DNA of 64,000 bases from JAXMBN01 sp046349875 (GTDB taxonomy: Bacteria > Planctomycetota > Planctomycetia > Pirellulales > Pirellulaceae), in contig JAXMBN010000010.1 of the NCBI GenBank assembly GCA_046349875.1, forward strand, positions 1-64,000. The letters run 5' to 3'. Shown one piece after another: positions 56,910 to 64,000 of the stretch. Position 1 is the stretch's first letter. Each line of letters opens with the position of its first letter. The position numbers and the translations under genes are program-made. The notes below the pieces were generated by a model. It saw only the letters and a list, made by a program, of their open reading frames with translations. It was not told where the DNA came from and did no database searches.

Positions 56910-57865
56910 ATGACCGTTACCTTGAAAACGATCCAAGCGGCAGAGCGAATTGCCTTTATATTCATCGCACTCCAACGCTTACCAGTAGCCGTTTGGATGC
57001 GATGCTTCGTGCCAAGATCGTCCTTAAATGCGAAAACCTACAGAAGGTTGGTGCATTCAGCCCGCGGAGCATGCAATGCTGTTCTATCGTTAAGTGATGA
57101 TGCGTGTCGCAAAGGTGGTGTCGTAACACATCTCCGGCAATCACGGGGCTGCCTTAGCGTGGGCTGCCAAGATGCGGGAATTTGAAGCGACGGTGGTGGT
57201 TCCCAAAAATGCGCTCCATCCGCCAGCGAAGGCCATTGAAGCGTATGGAGCGACCATCGTCGAATGCGAGCCGACGGTGGAGTCTCGTGAAGGAACGGTC
57301 CGAGAACTAATCGCTCAACACGGATTCGAGTTGGTTCATCCATTCGATGACGATCGTATCATTGCCGGACAAGGTACCGCAGCCCTAGAACTGCTTGAAG
57401 ACCATCCCGATCCTCGATGTGATTATGGCACCTCTTGGTGGTGGAGGATTGTTATCGGGCACGGTCATCGCCGTGAAGTCTCTTCGAAAAGAGGTCGCGG
57501 TTTATGGGGGTGAGCCGAAAGGAGCAGACGATGGATATCGCTCTTTTCAGAGCGGTGTTCGCGTGACCCAGCAGACTCCGAATACGCTGTGCGATGGACT
57601 GAGGACGACGCTTGCGGAACGAACCTTCGATATCATCCGTTCGCAAGCCGATGGCATTGTCGTTGCGACAGATGTCACGATCATACGAACGATGCGATTG
57701 GTTTGGGAATCAACCAAGATGATTGTCGAAAGCTCGTGCATGCCACCCTTGGCTGCGATCTTCGAAGATCCAGAACCATTTCGTGCAAAGAAAATTGGAA
57801 TCATCCTCACGGGAGGCAATGTGGATCTCGATCGCCTTCCGTGGCAATGCGAGGAAACAAAATGA
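56910..57865 (+). pseudogene. Threonine/serine dehydratase-like PLP enzyme, several frameshifts
   Basis: ATG 56910 follows GGAAAGGAT and starts MTVTLKTIQAAERIA. The family is then visible in all three frames: YIHRTPTLTSSRLDAM and LKCENLQKVGAF, then RGACNAVLSLSDDACRKG, SGNHGAALAWAAKMR, AIEAYGATIVECEPTVESRE, VIMAPLGGGGLLSG and GIILTGGNVDLDRL. The last 150 residues are in one frame ending at TGA 57863-57865. The PLP lysine expected in GAFKxRG reads as Ser in the frame (GAFSPR) and a shift follows at once. At least five indels lie in 56960-57410. Intact relatives remove ammonia from threonine or serine. The stop overlaps the RidA start. Confidence 0.8.
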
Positions 57866-58248
57866 AGCGTGTTGAAGGTTCTACCTTGCCAAAACCTGCA
57901 GGACACTATTCGCCTGCCATCATCCACAATGGCCTTGTTTATGTTTCGGGGCAACTTCCAAAAGTTGCGACCGAGCAAGGCGAAATGATTCCACCGACGA
58001 TAGAAGAGCAGACACTTCAAACCTTGCGAAATGTCGAGCAAATCCTGCAGGCGGCCGGATCAGACCGAACCCAAGTGGTAAGGGTAACTTTGTATGTTTC
58101 CGACATCCACCTATGGGCACAAGTCAATCAGACGTACGCTGAGTTCTTTGGTGACCACCGCCCAGCGCGATCAATCGTCCCTGTTGGCAAGTTTCGCAAT
58201 GGCGCTATGATCGAGATCGATGTTATTGCAGCTGTTCGCCAAGCTTGA
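57862..58248 (+). CDS. RidA-family enamine/imine deaminase
   Basis: A 128-residue RidA (YjgF/YER057c) protein. It shows PAGHYSPAIIHNGLVYVSGQ near the N-terminus, TLRNVEQILQAAGSDRTQVV in the middle, and RPARSIVPVGKFRNGAMIEI with the conserved Arg. RidA proteins hydrolyse reactive 2-aminoacrylate and related enamines made by PLP-dependent dehydratases. ATG 57862 overlaps the dehydratase stop as ATGA, implying coupled translation and a shared task. Confidence 0.92.
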   Translation: MKRVEGSTLPKPAGHYSPAIIHNGLVYVSGQLPKVATEQGEMIPPTIEEQTLQTLRNVEQILQAAGSDRTQVVRVTLYVSDIHLWAQVNQTYAEFFGDHRPARSIVPVGKFRNGAMIEIDVIAAVRQA

Positions 58249-58273
58249 TTGCTGACTCGCGTTCAAAATGGGA

Positions 58274-58810
58274 CTAGCTTCGCTTGGCGATGATGTGTTT
58301 AGCTTGCTCCATATAGTGAGCAATCGTCCTAGCTCGCACGGTATCTTTGGCTTCGAGTTCTTTAGCGACTAGTTCGACCGCCAGCCACAGGGTTGGATCG
58401 GAAAGATAGTGTTCTGCTTTGTCGAGCCATCGGCGTTCCAGCTTGGCGATCGCCTTTTCCCCATCGGCTCGCATCGAGGCAAGGCGTCGAAGCCCCTTTA
58501 GATCTTGGTTCGCCGAAGCGGTGCAATACTTGCCAGTGACTTTTGATTCGCCGATCATTCCTGCAAGTAGAATCATCGCTTCCTCTTCCATCCAATCGTC
58601 CGAGCCTTTGGAGTGCTTGGCCTGCAATTGACATTTCCCTGCAATGGAAGCTCCAATCGCGGTTTTGCTCGGAAGAATGGATACTTTTTGGATCGCTCGC
58701 CCGAATAGCACAGCCAGGACAGCATGACTCGCTTCGTGATAGGCCGTTGCGCGACGATGCGAATCCTCTTCAGAGGCCGAATCGTTACCAGAAGGTGCTG
58801 TCGGGTGCAT
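58274..58810 (-). CDS. Stand-alone M41/FtsH-type zinc peptidase domain
   Basis: A 178-residue protein. The zinc motif HEASH lies in ATAYHEASHAVLAVLFGRAI, as in the protease domain of FtsH (HEAGH). A segment ASANQDLKGLRRLA matches the place of the third zinc ligand (Asp) of FtsH. MILLAGMIGESKVTG is the following helix. There is no AAA+ ATPase part and no membrane helix. It may be a free protease or a zinc-binding relic. ATG 58810 is preferred to a TTG two codons earlier. It converges with RidA. Confidence 0.8.
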   Translation of the reverse strand: MHPTAPSGNDSASEEDSHRRATAYHEASHAVLAVLFGRAIQKVSILPSKTAIGASIAGKCQLQAKHSKGSDDWMEEEAMILLAGMIGESKVTGKYCTASANQDLKGLRRLASMRADGEKAIAKLERRWLDKAEHYLSDPTLWLAVELVAKELEAKDTVRARTIAHYMEQAKHIIAKRS

Positions 58811-59002
58811 AGGCAAGTTGTAGAATCGGCACAGGGCTTCTATAAAAGGAGTTCAACGATAAGACTACCATACCAATTCTAAACCATGCTTGCCAAGGGA
58901 TCGTCGATCCAAAGCTCACTTGGCAAAAGTGATAATGCGAAATACGTATGCGTTTCGGAAGGTTCGTTTGAGGCAAGTGTTACGGGAGTATAGGCTTCAC
59001 TT

Positions 59003-59743
59003 ATGAAGGTTCAATCCAAGGAACACATCGATATTGCGACCCCGACAGGGGTTATGAGAACGCATCTATTTGTACCCGTCGGTAACCGTACTTGGCCGAC
59101 GGTTTTGTTGTATTCCGAGATATACCAAATGACCGGTCCGATCGCTCGGACCGCTGCGTGGTTAGCGGGGCACGGTTTCATGGTTGCTGTCCCTGAGGTG
59201 TATCACGAATATGCAACGCAAGGGGAGGCGTTTGCATATGATCAAGAAGGCACCGATCGCGGAAATCGTCTCAAAACGACCAAGCCCGTAGCCGATTTCG
59301 ACTCCGATGCGCGCAGTCTAATGGAAGCGTTGAAAGAAGAGGATCGTTGCAATGGGAGATTCGGGGTGATCGGAATCTGTCTCGGTGGGCATCTGGCCTT
59401 CCGCGCCGCAATGAATCCGCATGTGAAAGCTTGTGTATGCCTCTACGCAACCGACATTCATAAACGCAGTCTTGGATTGGGTATGCACGATGATAGCCTA
59501 GATCGAATTCCAGAGATCCAAGGTGAATTGCTGATGATTTGGGGAAGGCAAGATCCCCACATTCCTCGCGAAGGCCGCCGCATGATATACGACGCTTTGG
59601 CGGACGCGAATCGATGCTTTACGTGGCATGAATTCAATGGCGAACACGCCTTCATGAGAGATGAAGGACATCGCTACGATCCCGCCAATGCAGATATCGT
59701 GCACAGTATGATTTTGGAATTGATGCATCGCTGTTTAAGCTAG
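59003..59743 (+). CDS. Dienelactone hydrolase family protein
   Basis: A 246-residue alpha/beta hydrolase. The nucleophile Cys is in GVIGICLGGHLAFRAA, the Asp in MIWGRQDPHIPREGRR and the His in FNGEHAFMRDEG. These three give the DLH triad Cys-Asp-His. Substrates are lactones or esters, but the natural one is not known. No signal peptide is seen, so it should be cytoplasmic. It precedes the FAD oxidoreductase by 58 bases on the same strand. Confidence 0.9.
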   Translation: MKVQSKEHIDIATPTGVMRTHLFVPVGNRTWPTVLLYSEIYQMTGPIARTAAWLAGHGFMVAVPEVYHEYATQGEAFAYDQEGTDRGNRLKTTKPVADFDSDARSLMEALKEEDRCNGRFGVIGICLGGHLAFRAAMNPHVKACVCLYATDIHKRSLGLGMHDDSLDRIPEIQGELLMIWGRQDPHIPREGRRMIYDALADANRCFTWHEFNGEHAFMRDEGHRYDPANADIVHSMILELMHRCLS

Positions 59744-59801
59744 GAATGTATCAACGAATAGCCCTCTCCATTCGCTTCGAATCAATCGGAAAGTTCAACC
59801 T

Positions 59802-61895
59802 ATGTCTCGTTTCGTGCCTGTCGTTACGCTTTGGTGCCTACTCGCTTCATTCGGAATGGGGCAGGAAACGTATGATGTGGTGGTGTATGGAGGCACCTCC
59901 GCCGGAGTCATCGCCGCAGTTCAGGCAAAAAAGATGGGCAAGTCTGCGGTCTTGGTCGGCCCTGACAAACACCTTGGTGGTTTGACTAGCGGAGGACTAG
60001 GCTGGACCGATACAGGCAACAAGGCTGTGATTGGTGGATTGTCACGCGACTTCTATCACCGCGTTTGGAAAAAGTATCAAGAAGAACAAGCTTGGAAATG
60101 GCAGCGCCGCGAAGAGTATGGCAACAAGGGCCAAGGCAACGAAGCAATCGATGGCAATCAAAGAACGATGTGGATCTTCGAACCTCATATCGCGGAATCC
60201 GTTTTTGAAGAGTTGGTTCGCGAATGGAAAATCCCAGTATTTCGCGAGGAGTACCTAGATCGAGAATCCGGTGTGCTCAAGTCAGGACAAAAGATTCAAA
60301 CGATACGGATGCATAGCGGAAAAGAGTTTCGTGGTCGCATGTTTATCGATGCAACCTACGAAGGTGATCTAATGGCGAGCGCGGGTGTGAAGTACCACAT
60401 CGGTCGTGAAGCCAATGCGGTGTACGGAGAAAAATGGAATGGTATTCAAGTGGGTGTGCTTCATCATCGCCATCACTTCGGCGCAGTGAAACAACCCATC
60501 AGTCCTTATGTCGTTCCTGGGGATCCGGCAAGTGGCGTCGTTCCTAAGGTGAGTACTCAACCACCTGGAAATTACGGCGAAGGTGATCATCGTATTCAAG
60601 CATATTGCTTCCGAACCTGTTTTACCAAGCATGAACCCAATCGCGTGCCCTTTCCGAAACCTCAAGGGTACGATCCTTCCCACTATGTTTTGGCAGCTCG
60701 CGTGTTTCAGGCAGGTTGGCGCGAAACGTTTGATAAGTTTGATCCGATTCCCAACTGGAAGACCGACACCAACAATCACGGTCCATTCAGTTCGGACAAT
60801 ATTGGCATGAACTACGACTATCCCGAGGCAACGTATGCAAGGCGGAAAGAGATTGTAGAAGAGCATCGTCGATACCAACAAGGATTGCTTTATTTTTGGG
60901 CGAATGATCCCAGCGTTCCTGAGGATGTACGCAAAGAAGTGAGTGCCTGGGGGCTCGCTAAAGATGAGTTCGTCGACAACGGTAATTGGCCGCATCAACT
61001 TTACATTCGCGAAGCTCGTCGCATGATTGGTCAATACGTAATGACCGAGAACGAACTACTCAAGCGACGTCCAACGCCTCAATCGATTGGAATGGGATCC
61101 TATACGATCGATTCCCATAACGTGCAGCGTTACATAACGCAGGATGGATACGTGCAGAATGAAGGGGACATCGGCGTTGCCACGAAAGGTCCTTACGAAA
61201 TAGCCTACGGATCCATTCTGCCAAAGAAAGATCAATGCGAGAATCTGCTGGTACCCGTTTGCGTCTCAAGTTCGCACATTGCCTTTGGTTCCATTCGAAT
61301 GGAACCGGTCTTCATGATCCTCGGGCATTCAGCTGCGGCCGCAGCTGCTCTTTCCATCGACCGAAAGTGTGCGCCTCAGGATTTGCCATTTGATGTACTT
61401 GAGAAGCGTCTGTTGGATGATGGACAAGTCTTGCATCATGCTTCCGCTGAAACCGTCCAATCGGAAAGGCCTCTGCCTAAGCTCGATGGAATTTGGGTTG
61501 ATGATGGTCAAGCGGAATTGGAAGGTGAATGGCGAGCAAGTACATCGGCCCCCCAGTTCTTTGGGGATTCCTACCAACATGATGGGAAAGACTCAGCCGG
61601 TAAGCATGCCGCAAAATTCTCAGCTAAGATGGAGAAGGCTGGAAGATACCAAGTACGCATTTCCTATCCTCCGAATGCCAACCGTTCCACCAAGACGAAA
61701 GTTACGATTGAATTCAACGGCAAGGTATTGGGGACCAAGTTGATCGATCAACGAAAAGCGCCGACCATCGATGGGTGGTTTGTCGAGGTGGGGACCTACG
61801 AGCTGGATCCAGGCACTTCGACGGTACGAATCACCAACGAGGGCTCAGATGGCTACGTCGTTATCGATCTCGTCCAATGGCTTCAGGTCCCTTAA
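59802..61895 (+). CDS. Exported FAD-dependent oxidoreductase with golvesin-like C-terminal domain
   Basis: A 697-residue protein. After a signal peptide (VTLWCLLASFGMGQ) the FAD-binding motif VVVYGGTSAGVIAAVQA starts near residue 26. KHLGGLTSGGLGWTD is the typical second motif of this family of planctomycete oxidoreductases. The FIDATYEGDLMASAGVKY region and HIAFGSIRMEPVFMILGHSA follow. The last 130 residues form a golvesin/xanthan-lyase-like domain with YQHDGKDSAGKHAAKFSAKM and YVVIDLVQWLQVP. It is probably periplasmic and may oxidise carbohydrates. No damage is seen. Confidence 0.9.
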   Translation: MSRFVPVVTLWCLLASFGMGQETYDVVVYGGTSAGVIAAVQAKKMGKSAVLVGPDKHLGGLTSGGLGWTDTGNKAVIGGLSRDFYHRVWKKYQEEQAWKWQRREEYGNKGQGNEAIDGNQRTMWIFEPHIAESVFEELVREWKIPVFREEYLDRESGVLKSGQKIQTIRMHSGKEFRGRMFIDATYEGDLMASAGVKYHIGREANAVYGEKWNGIQVGVLHHRHHFGAVKQPISPYVVPGDPASGVVPKVSTQPPGNYGEGDHRIQAYCFRTCFTKHEPNRVPFPKPQGYDPSHYVLAARVFQAGWRETFDKFDPIPNWKTDTNNHGPFSSDNIGMNYDYPEATYARRKEIVEEHRRYQQGLLYFWANDPSVPEDVRKEVSAWGLAKDEFVDNGNWPHQLYIREARRMIGQYVMTENELLKRRPTPQSIGMGSYTIDSHNVQRYITQDGYVQNEGDIGVATKGPYEIAYGSILPKKDQCENLLVPVCVSSSHIAFGSIRMEPVFMILGHSAAAAAALSIDRKCAPQDLPFDVLEKRLLDDGQVLHHASAETVQSERPLPKLDGIWVDDGQAELEGEWRASTSAPQFFGDSYQHDGKDSAGKHAAKFSAKMEKAGRYQVRISYPPNANRSTKTKVTIEFNGKVLGTKLIDQRKAPTIDGWFVEVGTYELDPGTSTVRITNEGSDGYVVIDLVQWLQVP

Positions 61896-62272
61896 TAGGG
61901 ATAGTGTTCGGATGTGCACTTTTTGGAGATTCGGCCAATCGCATTTGAGTGAATGATTGACTTTGGCCGAAGGAAGATCTAGATTGAATTCAGCCATAGA
62001 TCTTTGCAAGGTATCGCAATCGCTATGGTCCCGCCAATAATCCTCTCTCGAAATGGCCGGCGAAACCTTTCCAAGGGTTAGATTTCGTAGGCCTTCGGTT
62101 AAAATGATGTTGTTTGGAATGGAACGCGGCAAACGTCGAAGTTTCGAATTCCAGAGATTTTGTGGGCTCCAATTGCCCCTACCCACGCGATTTTTCTAAT
62201 GGGACTACCTCCCATTCCTACCTAAATAGCTGCACGAATCAAACCTTCCTTACCAATGCACGGAGTATTCAG
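61896..62272. other. Intergenic region before the DUF1501 gene
   Basis: About 380 bases. A small inverted repeat AATGGGA / TCCCATT (62198-62216) with a 5-base loop lies 56 bases before the DUF1501 start. A longer open frame here joins the DUF1501 gene but lacks protein-like character. No gene was found. Confidence 0.5.
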
Positions 62273-63577
62273 ATGAAGTGTTCAGGGAATCGACTTGCCC
62301 GTCGAGGTTTTTTGACGGTGGGAGCGATCGGCGGATTCGGATTGACCTTAGGCGATTGGTTTCGCATGCGCCAGGCTCAGGCCGACCAAAAGCACTATGA
62401 CTTCATCGAACCCAAAGCGGATAGTGTCATCCACATCTATTTGCCTGGTGGAATCGCTCATCAAGAGTCATTCGATCCGAAGCCCTACAGTCCGCTCGAA
62501 TACCGAGGCGAGATGGGGGTTGTGAAGACGAAGACGGGCGACGTTTTCAGCGCGACGTTGCCGAAGCTTGCAGGGATCTCGGACAAGCTATGTGTCATTC
62601 GAAGCATGACGCACGGCGAAGCGGCGCACGAGCGCGGAACGCACAATATGTTCACCGGGCACAAGCCATCGCCCGCATTGATTTTCCCGAGCTTCGGTTC
62701 GGTGATCAGCCATGAATACGGTCCACGAAATAATTTGCCACCGTACGTTGCGATTCCAGGTAAAGCCAACGAGTTCGCTGGTTGTGGATATTTGAGTTCT
62801 TCGTATGGTCCATTCTCGTTGGGCGCGGATCCTGCGAACAATGGATTCAAGGTCCAAGATTTGAACCTTCCAGGCGGTGTCGATATGGATCGATTCAGTC
62901 GCCGACGTTCGGCTCTGGAAGCAGTGAATGCTCACTTTGCATCGCTTCAAAAATCGGACAATGTGGGTGCGATGGATACGTTCTATGAGCGCGCCTACAA
63001 CTTGATTAGTTCGGATAAGGCTCGCGACGCTTTCAATATTGATAAGGAAACGAAAGAACTTCGCGACAAGTATGGCCGCAATCAAGCTGGTCAACGCATG
63101 TTGATGGCTCGGCGATTGGTCGAGGCAGGCGTTCGATTCGTGACGTTGACCTACGGAAGTTGGGACATGCACGCTCAGATTGCAGGCGGCTTCCGCAATC
63201 AAATGCCTCCATTCGACCAAGCGCTAACAACGTTGATCGAAGATTTGGAATCGCGCGGACTCTTGGCGCGGACATTGATCATGGTGAGCAGCGAATTCGG
63301 ACGAACTCCTAAGATCAACAAAGAAGGTGGTCGCGATCACTGGCCCAAGGTCTTTAGCGTGATGTTGGCTGGTGGCGGTATCAAGGGTGGTTTGGTGTAT
63401 GGCTCGTCGGACGCCACCGCGACCGAACCAGAATTTGATCCAGTCAACCCAGAAGATCTGGCTACGACCATGTATCAACAATTGGGAATCATCGCTGACA
63501 AAGAGTTGATGGCTCCGGGCGATCGTCCGATGGAAATCGTCGATGGCGGGCAGGTCATCAAAGGTATCCTTGCCTAA
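62273..63577 (+). CDS. DUF1501 protein, twin-arginine exported
   Basis: A 434-residue DUF1501 protein. A Tat-type signal (RLARRGFLTVGAIGGFGLTL) opens it. The core shows VIHIYLPGGIAHQESFDPK, RSMTHGEAAHERGTHNMFTG, GSWDMHAQI, LIMVSSEFGRTPKINKEGGR and DHWPKVFSVMLAGGGIKGG, like sulfatase/alkaline-phosphatase-type metal sites. Planctomycetes have dozens of these, often next to DUF1549/DUF1553 genes. Function is uncertain. ATG 62273 gives the normal start; longer frames would add 53 unrelated residues. Confidence 0.93.
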   Translation: MKCSGNRLARRGFLTVGAIGGFGLTLGDWFRMRQAQADQKHYDFIEPKADSVIHIYLPGGIAHQESFDPKPYSPLEYRGEMGVVKTKTGDVFSATLPKLAGISDKLCVIRSMTHGEAAHERGTHNMFTGHKPSPALIFPSFGSVISHEYGPRNNLPPYVAIPGKANEFAGCGYLSSSYGPFSLGADPANNGFKVQDLNLPGGVDMDRFSRRRSALEAVNAHFASLQKSDNVGAMDTFYERAYNLISSDKARDAFNIDKETKELRDKYGRNQAGQRMLMARRLVEAGVRFVTLTYGSWDMHAQIAGGFRNQMPPFDQALTTLIEDLESRGLLARTLIMVSSEFGRTPKINKEGGRDHWPKVFSVMLAGGGIKGGLVYGSSDATATEPEFDPVNPEDLATTMYQQLGIIADKELMAPGDRPMEIVDGGQVIKGILA

Positions 63578-63733
63578 CTCGACGGTTTTTGATTGCAATC
63601 CTGCCGTTCCGTTCACAATAGAACAGAGCCCTTTGCGATGGAGTCGACTTGCCCTCGGGGTGTAGTCGGCTCATTCGCTGAGTCTTCGTTGGAAGTCTTG
63701 GAACCACCTACCCTCCTGATAGAGTTTCTGTCG

Positions 63734-64000
63734 ATGATACGTACTTCTCTTCATTGGGCCATGCGTTGTATGGCATTGTGGAGCATGCTGCTCCCTGCCG
63801 TTCTTTGGGCATCGAACCCAGAAGTTGCGAGCATTTCACCTCCCGGTGTTGAGCGTGGAAAAACGACCGAAATCGTGATTCGAGGTGCTCGTCTTAATGA
63901 TGCAAAACAAATCCTGTTTGCCTCGCCGGGGATGGAAGCCCTACAAGTGACCCCGGTGGATGAAGGAAGTGTCAAAGCAACAATCCAAGTCGCTCCCGAT
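63734..64000 (+). CDS. Exported protein, N-terminal part, IPT/TIG-like
   Basis: The frame from ATG 63734 is still open at the window end, so 89 residues are seen. A hydrophobic signal (MALWSMLLPAVLWAS) is followed by NPEVASISPPGVERGKTTEI and VIRGARLNDAKQILFASPG, typical of an IPT/TIG-type Ig domain at the start of planctomycete exported proteins. It follows the DUF1501 gene on the same strand by 156 bases, a common arrangement with peptidase-like or PPC-domain proteins. The rest is outside the window. Confidence 0.72.
   Translation, partial: MIRTSLHWAMRCMALWSMLLPAVLWASNPEVASISPPGVERGKTTEIVIRGARLNDAKQILFASPGMEALQVTPVDEGSVKATIQVAPD

Noticed and set aside
1..64000. Mobile elements, CRISPR arrays, phage genes or antiphage systems
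   Set aside because: No transposase, integrase, regular short repeats, Cas-like or phage-like proteins were seen. MoxR-DUF58 and RtcB are not specific for defence in this setting.

Overview
The window looks like chromosomal DNA of a planctomycete, most likely of the Pirellulales. The reasons are a DUF1501 protein, an FAD-dependent oxidoreductase with a golvesin-like tail, a DUF6797/ThuA-type multidomain secreted protein, surface proteins opening with an LE.R motif (residues like FEPLERRELMAGD), a long ribosomal protein L9 and a planctomycete-type flagellin. There is no sign of a plasmid, prophage, insertion sequence or CRISPR array.

Layout. 1-6390: end of a SufR-like Fe-S regulator, then the suf operon sufC-sufB-sufD-Rieske ferredoxin-sufT-sufES, the last a SufE-SufS fusion. 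6481-11211: a DUF255 thioredoxin-fold protein and three membrane or secreted proteins. 11233-13762 (minus): an MBL-fold hydrolase, a sugar-phosphate isomerase-like protein and a broken thuA. 13955-17992: a badly broken DUF6797/ThuA gene. 18031-27839: der, a family 4 uracil-DNA glycosylase, a charged disordered protein, a NfeD-FloA membrane operon with two more genes, a DUF3754 protein, a HAD phosphatase and an HU protein. 28192-32907: a giant surface protein with thioredoxin-like, cyclophilin, cohesin-like and cadherin-like parts. 33269-39393: SGNH hydrolase, RtcB, parallel beta-helix protein, tRNA-Ser, CCA-adding enzyme, Nudix hydrolase, GroES. 39664-42621: rplY-pth-rpsF-ssb-rplI and tRNA-Leu. 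42701-47516: an unknown protein, a dockerin protein, DUF58 and MoxR, and a small conserved protein. 48159-53267: flagellin and filament cap FliD. 53581-58248: a BNR/sortilin-like propeller protein, a threonine dehydratase-like gene and RidA. 58274-64000: a stand-alone FtsH-type zinc-peptidase domain, a dienelactone hydrolase, an FAD oxidoreductase, a DUF1501 protein and the start of another exported protein.

The most striking property is a set of local reading-frame breaks in otherwise well conserved genes: sufB, thuA, the DUF6797 gene, flagellin, the end of the propeller gene and the dehydratase. The rest of the window reads cleanly. Conserved residues survive on both sides of each break, so the breaks are either very recent or, more likely, sequence errors in poorly covered stretches. 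The best biological leads are the SufE-SufS fusion, the giant surface protein whose thioredoxin-like domain has lost its CxxC, a possible cohesin/dockerin pair, a FliD with four internal repeats, and the free-standing M41-like zinc domain.
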